NCBI GenBank assembly: GCA_964612565.1
Contig: CAZTDP010000010.1
Location: 1-24,384 of the forward strand
DNA from: CAZTDP01 sp964612565
Lineage (GTDB): Bacteria > Patescibacteriota > WWE3 > UBA101185 > UBA10185
DNA: 24,384 nt
Direction: 5' to 3'
Shown here: in pieces, positions 16,812-23,776 of the stretch
Layout: each line of letters starts with the position of its first letter
How positions within the stretch are numbered: the stretch's first letter is position 1
Notes under the pieces: model-generated
Seen by the model: only the letters and a program-made list of their open reading frames with translations
Databases searched by the model: none
Told to the model about the DNA's origin: nothing
Position numbers and translations under genes: made by a program

Positions 16812-18263
16812 ATGATCGTCGTAAAGAATTTAACAAAGTCTTATTCAGATAATCAAATATTCTCAAACATAAACCTTAAAATTGGGAATAGGGTAAAAAT
16901 CGGACTTGTGGGAAAAAACGGATGTGGAAAGACAACTTTATTTAAGATACTTAATGGTGTAGAGGAGCCGACGGCTGGTAATATAGAACTTCAAAACGAG
17001 GTTTTGGCATACATTCCACAAGAATTTAACTTTAAAGAGGATTTGGTGGGTGAATTCCTCGAGAACTTGCTCGACGATAAATCAGAATTTTATAAGGTCG
17101 ATGCGTTAGTAACAAAACTCAATTTTCAAAATTTTGATATTTACCAAAAAATTGACACATTGAGCGAAGGCCAAAAAATGAAACTTAAATTAATAGAAAC
17201 AATGCTAAAAGAGCCTACAACTCTGTTTATTGACGAACCTACAAACCATTTAGACATCGAGGGGATCATGTGGTTTGAGGATTACATTAGGAAATTAAAT
17301 ATAAATGTTGTAATAATTTCGCACGATCGATCATTTTTAAACAATACCGTGGACGAAATTTGGGAAATTGACAGATCCCAAATATTCAAATTTACAGGCA
17401 ATTATGATTTTTATAAAGAGGAAAAATTAAAGTTAATAAACCAGTGGGACAAAGAATACATTGAGTTTATAAAGCGTAAACAAAAACTCGAAAAATTACT
17501 TGAAAATGTTCACAAAATTAAAGATGGAAAAAAGAGAGGCTCTGCCGTATCGTCCGTTAAGAAACGTATCGAACGCGAGGTTACCCAAAACGAAAAAGAA
17601 AAATATACCTCCAAACGTATTAGTGAACTGGATTTAAAAACCGGTATTCCTAAAGGTAAGCTAATGATTCGATTTACTGATGTTTATAAAAGTTTTGGGA
17701 GTAACGTTGTTTTCTCAAAGCTGAACTTTGAACTTAGAGGTAAAGAAAAGGTCTGGTTATGTGGTCCAAACGGAGCCGGAAAGTCTACAATAGTAAAACT
17801 AATAATGGGTTTTGAAAAAGCAGATTCCGGAGAAATTAAAATAGGAGAAAATATTTCGGTGGGGTATTTTTCTCAAATTCAAACACACTTGGATTCAAAA
17901 AATAATTTACTTGATGAATTTACCGAAAAAACCGGTTGCTATTTTGCCAAATCGTTTGGCTACTTAAGCCAGTTTTTATTTGATAAAAAAGCAGTTCAAA
18001 AAAAAGTAGGACAGCTGAGTCCGGGAGAACGCGCCCGTTTTGCTTTTGCAATTTTTGCTTACAAAGATTACGATATGTTGATTTTAGACGAGCCCGATAA
18101 TCATTTGGATATAGAAACAAAAGAAGTTTTAGAAAAGAGTTTAAGAAACTATAAAGGGACTCTTCTGCTAATTTCCCACGATCGCTACTTTGTTGAAGAA
18201 GTTGGAATCGACAAAATATTTAATTTATCCAACGGTGTTTTATCAGTTTATGCCGGGGAATAA
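16812..18263 (+). CDS. ABC-F family ribosome-associated ATPase
   Basis: A 483-residue protein with two ABC domains and no membrane segments. Domain 1 has Walker A GKNGCGKT (34-41), signature LSEGQ (117-121) and FIDEPTNHLD with E142. A charged linker (about 205-275, KRKQKLEKLL and KKRIERE) is the P-site-tRNA-interacting arm typical of ABC-F. Domain 2 has GPNGAGKST (318-326), LSPGE (403-407) and ILDEPDNHLD with E427. ABC-F proteins bind the ribosome E site and relieve stalls or antibiotic blocks; the subgroup cannot be told here. I chose ATG 16812 because it begins the conserved MIVVKNLTKSY strand and sits 6 bases after a perfect TATAAT. An open extension to 16692 lies upstream of this promoter. 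Confidence 0.92.
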   Translation: MIVVKNLTKSYSDNQIFSNINLKIGNRVKIGLVGKNGCGKTTLFKILNGVEEPTAGNIELQNEVLAYIPQEFNFKEDLVGEFLENLLDDKSEFYKVDALVTKLNFQNFDIYQKIDTLSEGQKMKLKLIETMLKEPTTLFIDEPTNHLDIEGIMWFEDYIRKLNINVVIISHDRSFLNNTVDEIWEIDRSQIFKFTGNYDFYKEEKLKLINQWDKEYIEFIKRKQKLEKLLENVHKIKDGKKRGSAVSSVKKRIEREVTQNEKEKYTSKRISELDLKTGIPKGKLMIRFTDVYKSFGSNVVFSKLNFELRGKEKVWLCGPNGAGKSTIVKLIMGFEKADSGEIKIGENISVGYFSQIQTHLDSKNNLLDEFTEKTGCYFAKSFGYLSQFLFDKKAVQKKVGQLSPGERARFAFAIFAYKDYDMLILDEPDNHLDIETKEVLEKSLRNYKGTLLLISHDRYFVEEVGIDKIFNLSNGVLSVYAGE

Positions 18264-18432
18264 AAAATATTCGCCAAAAGAGCTTCAAGGCACCTTTTCC
18301 TTCTAGCTCACGTGGACCGCGATACTGACGCATCAACAGAATTCTCCCGTCGTTTACAATGACAGCACCTGCACGGAAACCCTTATTTCTGTTTTCTAAA
18401 ATTACGCCTTTTATGCAGGAATTATACGTCAA
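18220..18432 (-). pseudogene. Nudix hydrolase N-terminal remnant
   Basis: The reading frame contains GFRAGAVIVNDGRILLMRQY, which matches the first beta strands of Nudix hydrolases, but the catalytic Nudix box (GX5EX7REUXEEXGU) is missing. The frame runs on into the antisense of the ABC-F 3' end, where similarity stops. There is no good start: the frame opens with a TTG that overlaps a TATAAT (18421-18426), and the codon 6 bases after this box is ATA, not ATG. It was probably a Nudix gene whose 3' part was lost and whose start may have mutated. It could instead be a chance similarity. Confidence 0.45.
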
Positions 18433-18657
18433 GTATTTATTTTATGTACCTGTAGTGTTTTTGCTGATTATAAATATACAGGCCGTGGCAAGCTGTATAA
18501 CATGGTCGGAACTTTAGACTTCTGGAGCACCATTCGAGTCTGGAAACCCCAACTAAAGTATACTCTCTGGGCTAGAAATGAGACAAATGAGACAGTATAA
18601 AAGGAGTTTTAAAATGTCTCGTTCTCCAGACTATTTTGCGCAACAATATGTTGTAAC
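18433..18657. other. Non-coding stretch with nested inverted repeats
   Basis: No gene is seen. It holds nested inverted repeats: AGTCTGGA (18537-18544) with TCCAGACT (18625-18632), GAGACA (18590-18595) with TGTCTC (18615-18620), and TAAAA (18598-18602) with TTTTA (18607-18611) around GGAG. TCTGGAG (18521-18527) can pair with CTCCAGA (18624-18630) instead, so two folds compete. One copy of the 17-base direct repeat that flanks the Mrr-like gene also lies here. Confidence 0.5.
18585..18601 (+). repeat. 17-base direct repeat, left copy
   Basis: AAATGAGACAGTATAAA is repeated exactly at 19208-19224. The two copies bracket the Mrr-like gene. Here it is preceded by a second AAATGAGAC unit. In both copies the shared bases run into a short hairpin (TAAAA/TTTTA here). 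Confidence 0.75.
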
Positions 18658-19182
18658 TCATTGTTTTTGTAGTATTAATGAAGCTAGTTTTTCTCTATCG
18701 ATAAGTTTCACATGATTTTCATTGGCAAGTGTTATTGCGTTGGAAGTAAAGTGGCTATTAGTTATAGCTATTGCTTCCGTCGCATTATAGTGAGCCTTAG
18801 CTGTATATATCTCTTGTATTGCCTTTACATTGACAGGATAATTCCAGCATTTGGCTTGAACCGCAATCCTAGTGTTGTCTTTTTCTATAATTAAATCTGC
18901 ACCGTAATCTGCCATTCCTCCAACTAACTCAACCTTATATCCCAATTTTTTAAATAATTGTGCTAGAAAGTCCTCAAAATCAGTCCCGGACATTTTATCT
19001 ATCTGAGGAAGTCCTGCCTTGTTAAGTTTATAGATATGGTAAAAGCTGACGTATAGTCTGGCTGTTCCTATGATCGCAAGTAAACCCCATATATACCAAA
19101 AATTTTTAAATGAGATCGCGAAACCATTTAGAAGGCCTCTAAACATAGTTTCGCTTACCTGTTTATAAATTTCTGATTGCAT
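18658..19182 (-). CDS. Membrane-anchored Mrr-like restriction endonuclease
   Basis: A 174-residue protein. The N-terminal hydrophobic segment (about 27-49) is followed by an Mrr/PD-(D/E)XK nuclease domain (60-174). FEDFLAQLFKKLGY carries E70, D96 is in YGADLII, and Q109-A-K111 is in VQAK, the expected Mrr catalytic set. The C-terminal ITNSHFTSNAITLA and IDREKL match the family's end. Mrr domains cut DNA; placing one at the membrane is unusual and suggests action on incoming DNA or after membrane-linked signalling (inference). ATG 19182 follows a TATAAT by 8 bases, so it may have its own promoter, but it is 48 bases after the CD-NTase gene on the same strand and may also be cotranscribed. It is flanked by 17-base direct repeats. 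Confidence 0.85.
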   Translation of the reverse strand: MQSEIYKQVSETMFRGLLNGFAISFKNFWYIWGLLAIIGTARLYVSFYHIYKLNKAGLPQIDKMSGTDFEDFLAQLFKKLGYKVELVGGMADYGADLIIEKDNTRIAVQAKCWNYPVNVKAIQEIYTAKAHYNATEAIAITNSHFTSNAITLANENHVKLIDREKLASLILQKQ

Positions 19183-19190
19183 ATATTTAT

Positions 19191-19196
19191 ATTATA
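19191..19196 (-). promoter_or_regulatory. -10 box of the Mrr-like gene
   Basis: A minus-strand TATAAT lies 8 bases before ATG 19182. The -35 position falls in the repeat element TACTGTCTC, which does not match TTGACA, so any promoter here may be weak or need an activator. Confidence 0.45.
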
Positions 19197-19207
19197 GGAT
19201 TTTGTAA

Positions 19208-19224
19208 AAATGAGACAGTATAAA
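19208..19224 (+). repeat. 17-base direct repeat, right copy
   Basis: This is an exact copy of 18585-18601, lying between the CD-NTase and Mrr-like genes. The repeat leads into TAAAG-AGA-CTTTA, a short hairpin in the same place as, but different in sequence from, the one at the left copy. Confidence 0.75.
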
Positions 19225-19230
19225 GAGACT

Positions 19231-20232
19231 TTAGAGATTATTTTGAAAAAGCTTCATTAGTCTTTCATATGCTTGGGTCTCATCGTTGTAACTTTCAATT
19301 TTGGTTAATTCCTCAGATAGAGCACCGATCCTATCTGCATACCAATTGCATGTGTCTTGGCTTGTGTCTGATAGTAAATTGTTACCGTTATCATAGGAAT
19401 CTGTTATATTTTTACTTCTTAAGCTTGCAGAGAAGTGCTTCAACGAGTTTTTAAAATCTATTGAAAGCGTATTAAACCACGTATTTGAAGTGACATAATT
19501 TATTAATGCACATTCGACGGCAAATGATTTTATATTTGAACCCATGTTGTAATTTTCTCGTATATGCTTTAGAAGTCTGATTACATTTTTGAAGTCATTT
19601 CTATTTTCAGTGTAGTCGTTAAGCAGTTTTATATCGTAGGTGGGGTTGGTAAGGATCCAGCCATCTTCTGCTTTGCCATCAGGGATATTGTAGAATTCTT
19701 TTCCATAAATTGATGCGTGTTTGAATAAACTGCCAGGTACGAGATCCATCTTAACATCTGAACTTTTAATATTCACAACAATCGAATTACCATCAATGAA
19801 TGGTTCTTCAACACCATAGGCGGTTAGAGCTTCCTTAACAATACTTTTGAGCCAGAAGAGAATTCTTCTTGGGCTAACACCGCTGTTATCTTCCTTATGG
19901 TAATTGCCAGAGTATTTAGGATTTGGTGATGCGTACCCGATTCCGTCTCCAACCTTATTTCCTGCGATCGAAAACATACCGTTATTCGCGTCTATTACGA
20001 GCATTACGTCAAACTCATCTACGTCTGAAACTTTCGTTCCTTTAATATAACTTCCATAAACAAAATAAGGCTTGTCTTTAAGCAGTATAGGTTGACCAGA
20101 TTTCTCCTCTATTTTAGATACTATTTTATCTAAAACCCATTTACGGGATTTTACCGACTGCTGTATATCTTTTTTGCTTAAGGCAATATGTTCTCTGATG
20201 TATTTATCTATTAAATTGCTTACATTTACCAT
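19231..20232 (-). CDS. CD-NTase (cGAS/DncV-like nucleotidyltransferase)
   Basis: A 333-residue polymerase-beta-fold nucleotidyltransferase. GS at 60-61, then E73-F-D75 in VSDVDEFDVMLVID, and D163 in VKMDLVPG, form the G-S / [DE]h[DE] / h[DE]h catalytic set. The run GSY...KVS..DEFDVM resembles animal cGAS/Mab-21 proteins. Bacterial CD-NTases make cyclic di- or trinucleotides on phage infection and switch on a linked effector (CBASS). ATG 20232 overlaps the stop of the four-TM gene by 7 bases, so the two are translationally coupled; an ATG at 20274 would overlap by 49 bases and precedes the conserved start. The product nucleotide cannot be told. A CCA-adding or kanamycin-type NTase is less likely given the DEFD motif and the effector next door. 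Confidence 0.82.
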   Translation of the reverse strand: MVNVSNLIDKYIREHIALSKKDIQQSVKSRKWVLDKIVSKIEEKSGQPILLKDKPYFVYGSYIKGTKVSDVDEFDVMLVIDANNGMFSIAGNKVGDGIGYASPNPKYSGNYHKEDNSGVSPRRILFWLKSIVKEALTAYGVEEPFIDGNSIVVNIKSSDVKMDLVPGSLFKHASIYGKEFYNIPDGKAEDGWILTNPTYDIKLLNDYTENRNDFKNVIRLLKHIRENYNMGSNIKSFAVECALINYVTSNTWFNTLSIDFKNSLKHFSASLRSKNITDSYDNGNNLLSDTSQDTCNWYADRIGALSEELTKIESYNDETQAYERLMKLFQNNL

Positions 20233-21077
20233 GGCCTGAAACCTTTCCACAACTCTGCAATTTCGTTGTGCCATAGACTAAAAAAGTAGTTGTGTATGGG
20301 AACTGAGTTAGCCATTTGGGAGTTATATTCAAAAACATATCTCAGAACTCGTGATTCTTCGACTGGATCGTTTTTATATACATTTACCATACCTAATTCA
20401 ACTTGCTTTAGGGATTTACAGATACGATCAATTTTTAGCCACAAACCTATGAAGTCTACCGAAACAAAGATTGGAAATATTATTAGCAATGCGTTCCCTA
20501 ATCTAATGAACGAACCTAGGTCTTTAGATATCATTGGAGTAACACCAATTGTTATTAATGTTGCGAGCAGGGAAACTAGTATTATCAATAGTAAGCCGTT
20601 TTTGATACGCTCAAGAAGATTTCTTGTATAAAAATTACTTTCAATTGTCATTTCAAGTAGCTTTTTCGGACTTGGTTCTTCCTCTGTTTCAAAATAGTCG
20701 TCTGGTCTTTTGAATTCCTCTGCTTTTTTCCGAAGATCTTTGCCTGCTTTGTTAATCCAGTCAACATAATCACTTTTATTAATTTCCCAACCAAGACCTT
20801 CCGTTAACACTTGCTGTTTACGCATTGTCTCCGCTGTATCATACAGATCTTCGTACCACCACCTCAGGCCATAAAAGCAAATAAGCATCAATAGGTATGT
20901 TGCGCTGATTATGTATTCTAATTTTGGTGAAACTACTAATAATTGAGATACTACACCAATGATCCCTAACAAAATCTCTAAGATTAAGGCTATATAGAAT
21001 ATGTTAGAAGCTTTGTTAAAGAGTAGTCGAGCGATCTGACAAAATGTTACTGCAAATGATTTCGTGTCCTGCTTCAT
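20226..21077 (-). CDS. S-4TM-like four-transmembrane putative pore-forming effector
   Basis: A 283-residue protein with four membrane segments in two pairs (about 26-48, 54-72, 160-181 and 191-214) and a central cytoplasmic helical part with YEDLYDTAE and GLGWEI. This layout matches the S-4TM effectors that occur beside SMODS-type nucleotidyltransferases. The effector is thought to open or damage the inner membrane when it senses a cyclic nucleotide (family knowledge). The DUF2188-like gene stops one base upstream of this ATG, and the CD-NTase ATG overlaps this stop, so the three genes form one tight operon. I assign the family by layout and context, not by a unique motif. Confidence 0.72.
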   Translation of the reverse strand: MKQDTKSFAVTFCQIARLLFNKASNIFYIALILEILLGIIGVVSQLLVVSPKLEYIISATYLLMLICFYGLRWWYEDLYDTAETMRKQQVLTEGLGWEINKSDYVDWINKAGKDLRKKAEEFKRPDDYFETEEEPSPKKLLEMTIESNFYTRNLLERIKNGLLLIILVSLLATLITIGVTPMISKDLGSFIRLGNALLIIFPIFVSVDFIGLWLKIDRICKSLKQVELGMVNVYKNDPVEESRVLRYVFEYNSQMANSVPIHNYFFSLWHNEIAELWKGFRPW

Positions 21078-21078
21078 A

Positions 21079-21318
21079 TTAATTCTTTGTATCCTTTGGA
21101 GGGCATGGGTCGTTTCCAGGCTTAACAGTGTCGCTGTCAGTTATAGGCCCTTGTGGGCTATGGATTCTGACTTCACCGCCTCCAGAATTGTGAGACATGT
21201 CTTTAGCAGATCTTTCTGCCTCAGCTTTGGTGTCGTAATGGCCTGCTGCTCTTTGAGCGCCTTCTCGCTTAACTTTATAACCGTCGCTTCTGTTTCCAGA
21301 AACATGATAGTTTGCCAT
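21079..21318 (-). CDS. DUF2188-like small protein
   Basis: A 79-residue protein with the DUF2188 pattern: an N-terminal YHVSGN strand, GYKVKREGA, a DTKAEAERSAKD helix and a GEVRIHSPQGPI strand, then a polar tail with no family features. The function of DUF2188 is not known. ATG 21318 has AAGGA (21326-21330) 7 bases ahead, so unlike many neighbours it uses a Shine-Dalgarno. It is the first gene of the CBASS-like operon, and its stop is one base before the four-TM gene. It may be a modulator of the system or a passenger. Confidence 0.82.
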   Translation of the reverse strand: MANYHVSGNRSDGYKVKREGAQRAAGHYDTKAEAERSAKDMSHNSGGGEVRIHSPQGPITDSDTVKPGNDPCPPKDTKN

Positions 21319-21341
21319 AGTAAATTCCTTATAAAATTACA

Positions 21342-21357
21342 CCCTCAACTTTGAGGG
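21342..21357 (-). promoter_or_regulatory. Hairpin in the leader of the CBASS-like operon
   Basis: CCCTCAA-CT-TTGAGGG is a 7-base-pair perfect inverted repeat between the predicted start of transcription and the DUF2188 ribosome site. No T-run follows on the minus strand, so it is not a usual terminator. It could be an operator or an mRNA element. Confidence 0.45.
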
Positions 21358-21391
21358 CAGTAAAAAACTATATTAGTTTTAAATTATCTAA

Positions 21392-21420
21392 TTTTTACTC
21401 GTAATTTGTTCAGGTGTCAA
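21392..21420 (-). promoter_or_regulatory. Promoter of the CBASS-like operon
   Basis: A perfect minus-strand TTGACA (21415-21420), a 17-base spacer and TAAAAA (21392-21397, 4 of 6 matches) would start transcription near 21385 with a leader of about 66 bases. It overlaps the lexA -35 region and lies one base from the inverted repeat at 21421-21435, so the two promoters may share control. Confidence 0.55.
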
Positions 21421-21434
21421 TACTATGATATAGT
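21406..21434 (+). promoter_or_regulatory. lexA promoter with operator-like inverted repeat
   Basis: TTGTTC (21406-21411), a 17-base spacer and TATAGT (21429-21434) end 6 bases before the lexA ATG. TACTAT-GAT-ATAGTA (21421-21435) is a perfect 6-base-arm inverted repeat that covers the -10 box, the expected place for an autorepressor site. It does not match the E. coli or Bacillus SOS-box consensus. Confidence 0.62.
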
Positions 21435-21440
21435 ACACTT

Positions 21441-22103
21441 ATGTCTACCGATAAATTGTCCGAAAATACAATGAAAGTTTGGAGCTATGTGGCTGAATTT
21501 CAGCAAGAACACGGCTATTCTCCTTCCTTAGCTGAAATTATGCTTGCCGTTGGACTTACGTCCAAAAGAGGCGTTACGCTTCAGTTGGACAAACTTGAGT
21601 CTATGAAGATAATTAAGCGTGACAAAAACGTTCGTAGGTCTATAAGCGTGCTTGTATCGCCGGATGCTTTAAACGCAAATATTGCGTCAGACATGATAAA
21701 GGTGCCAGTATTGGGTGAAGTGATCGCTGGGAACCCTGTATTTGCAGAACAAAACTATGAGGGCTATGCATCCGTCACTTTAAGTGAGGTGAAGGGACAT
21801 AAAGATGCTTTCTTACTTAAGATCAAAGGTAACAGTATGAATAAAGCAGGTTTTACTCCTGGTGATTATGCTGTAGTTGTTGCTCAAGAAGTAGCCGACA
21901 GTGGAGATATAGTCATTGCCTTTGAACCCGAACAAGAAGTGGCTACTATAAAACGACTTAAAAAAGTAGATGGCTACGTACTTTTACTCCCAGAGAGCAC
22001 CGATCCAAATTACCAACCTATTGTGGGGTCTAACTTTGTAATTCAAGGCAGAGTTATAAACAAAATCGAACAACGTACCGCACGTATTGAGGACTGTGAC
22101 TAA
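21441..22103 (+). CDS. lexA: LexA-type repressor (S24 self-cleaving)
   Basis: A 220-residue protein of near-usual LexA length. The N-terminal winged HTH (YSPSLAEI...GLTSKRGVTLQLDKLE) is followed by an S24 domain with the cleavage site A96-G97 in VIAGNP, catalytic S132 in GNSMN and K171 in ATIKRLKK. All three are present, so RecA-stimulated self-cleavage is expected. It is divergent from the CBASS-like operon and starts 6 bases after TATAGT. It may be the cell's SOS repressor or a dedicated regulator of the defence genes; the shared intergenic region supports control of both. Its stop overlaps the convergent zinc-ribbon gene by four bases. Confidence 0.9.
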   Translation: MSTDKLSENTMKVWSYVAEFQQEHGYSPSLAEIMLAVGLTSKRGVTLQLDKLESMKIIKRDKNVRRSISVLVSPDALNANIASDMIKVPVLGEVIAGNPVFAEQNYEGYASVTLSEVKGHKDAFLLKIKGNSMNKAGFTPGDYAVVVAQEVADSGDIVIAFEPEQEVATIKRLKKVDGYVLLLPESTDPNYQPIVGSNFVIQGRVINKIEQRTARIEDCD

Positions 22104-23776
22104 CTTTTATCTGATTGTTTGTTTGACCAGAGAAGCCATGTGTGTTTTTCTTCCGACCATTTAAGATTAGCACCACCTTTTGGTCTTTTTGGGCGGTCTT
22201 TTAGAAATTCCTTGTTTTCATCAACCAAAAAGACTTTATAGTACACGTTGCCCTTAGTATCTTTTAGTAACCGTGCCTTCAATATTCCTTGCCTTATATA
22301 TTTATCCCTTGTCGCAGGGTGGATCCCATATTCAGACTGAAATTGCCACTCAGGAATCCATTGGTTGTCACCATCGTATTCATGTTTTAAATCGTGCGGT
22401 ATAACACCTTCTTTAATATTTCGCCAGCAATCAACACATCTGATACCGTCAAGATTCCACCACATCTTGTCGCCTGCAAAGGATCTACCACATATCCCGC
22501 AGCTATAGTTTCCCCCGTCGGATACCTCAAGGAAGAAACCCTCAGGCTCTTTTTCCAATCTTCTCTTACGAATATTTTCTATTGCATCATACTTTCCCAT
22601 ATGCCTTGCCAGTTGCACTATATTGTTTAGTTCTAAATGTGATCTTTTGTTTGGGTCGGCAACTGGGTTGGGTTCTTCCTTAATATTTCCAGTGATTGTT
22701 ATTAAATCTTCTTCCCGCTCATAGCCTTTAAGTTTTCCCGAAATAAATCCGAGCCTGTTTGATAATCCCTCTGGCATTAATCGCCAGTTTGTTTCTTCAA
22801 GTGCATCCTTAATAAGTTTTTGAAGATCATACATGCTTTCTCGTTTATTCCTTTGAGTTTCAGTTTCTTGAAAAGAAAACGGAACTATTACAAACTGTCC
22901 CATTTCAGGTTTATCAAGTGAAAATTTAATATAGCCTTGTTTTTCAAAAAGCGGCGTTAACAATTTTTCGAGTTCACCGATTCCAAGTTTTTTAATTTTG
23001 GATACTTGCTCATAAACTGGATTGTCGTATTTTCGCATTTCATCATCGTGGGCAAATTTGGAATATTCCAAAGCTTCTAATATATTGAGGTTTTCTTGAC
23101 CCTGCTTATCGTCAAGGCAGTATTCGCTACGGTATTTTTCCAATAGAGCTTTGTTTTCAGCTTCTTCTTTTGCACGTTCTTCATCTTTTTTACTAAAATC
23201 ATCTACGTCTATGTCTTTATACCCACACGCACTACATTTTGTTGTCCATGTAATGACTTTACCCTTAACTTTAGTTGTGACTTTTACTTCTTTACCGCAT
23301 TTTGGGCAAAGGTTTGGTTTTGGAACATAAACTTCGCCGTTATCATATATTGCATGGCGTTTTTTACATGCAGGGCAATCAAACATGAAACAAACACGCA
23401 TTGGAGTATTCGTGTAATCCTCAAGGATTTTGGAGCTGTAATTCATTGGTGTGTTGCATTTGGGGCATAAAATATTTTTTGGTTCTGTCGCGTTATCGTA
23501 GTAATCCTGCTTAGCTTTATCTTCAGCCTTTATTTTCTCAATAAAATCCTTTTTTCTTTTATATTCGTTTGTTTTAACAACAAATAAATGCCTGCCTAAG
23601 ATAAGGCCAAAGTCATGTTCTTTTTTCTCGTCGGTTAAGGATTTAAGATCCGGATCGTTAAAGTGTTCTTTGTATGCTTTTCGCCAAAATTCTATTGTGC
23701 GTAGACATTCGCGTATGGTCGAAAGGTCGTATATATCTATGTAGTATTGTTCGGGTTTTAGGTAATTAATGCTCAT
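22100..23776 (-). CDS. Zinc-ribbon protein with C-terminal excisionase-like HTH, unknown function
   Basis: A 558-residue protein with no recognised overall family. CxxC pairs at C104/C107 with C134/C137, C157/C160 with C181/C184, and C426/C429 with C447/C450 make three likely zinc ribbons. A charged helical stretch lies at about 194-215. Residues about 476-525 (SEYGIHPATRDKYIRQGIL, then a basic strand) look like an excisionase/MerR-type HTH. This suggests DNA or RNA binding. The ATG overlaps the end of the upstream 201-residue gene by 11 bases, so the two are a coupled pair. The stop interlocks with the lexA stop. Its place beside a CBASS-like operon hints at a defence or mobile-element role, which is not shown by sequence. 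Confidence 0.6.
   Translation of the reverse strand: MSINYLKPEQYYIDIYDLSTIRECLRTIEFWRKAYKEHFNDPDLKSLTDEKKEHDFGLILGRHLFVVKTNEYKRKKDFIEKIKAEDKAKQDYYDNATEPKNILCPKCNTPMNYSSKILEDYTNTPMRVCFMFDCPACKKRHAIYDNGEVYVPKPNLCPKCGKEVKVTTKVKGKVITWTTKCSACGYKDIDVDDFSKKDEERAKEEAENKALLEKYRSEYCLDDKQGQENLNILEALEYSKFAHDDEMRKYDNPVYEQVSKIKKLGIGELEKLLTPLFEKQGYIKFSLDKPEMGQFVIVPFSFQETETQRNKRESMYDLQKLIKDALEETNWRLMPEGLSNRLGFISGKLKGYEREEDLITITGNIKEEPNPVADPNKRSHLELNNIVQLARHMGKYDAIENIRKRRLEKEPEGFFLEVSDGGNYSCGICGRSFAGDKMWWNLDGIRCVDCWRNIKEGVIPHDLKHEYDGDNQWIPEWQFQSEYGIHPATRDKYIRQGILKARLLKDTKGNVYYKVFLVDENKEFLKDRPKRPKGGANLKWSEEKHTWLLWSNKQSDKS

Noticed and set aside
18433..18657. tRNA or tmRNA remnant around the TTCGAGT segment
   Set aside because: TTCGAGT is present, but the flanking bases do not form a T stem and no acceptor pairing was found.
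18585..19224. Integron-type attC sites around the Mrr-like gene
   Set aside because: The repeats lack the GTTRRRY and RYYYAAC boxes of attC sites.
20232..20274. ATG 20274 as the CD-NTase start
   Set aside because: It would overlap the effector gene by 49 bases and add residues before the conserved start; ATG 20232 overlaps by 7.
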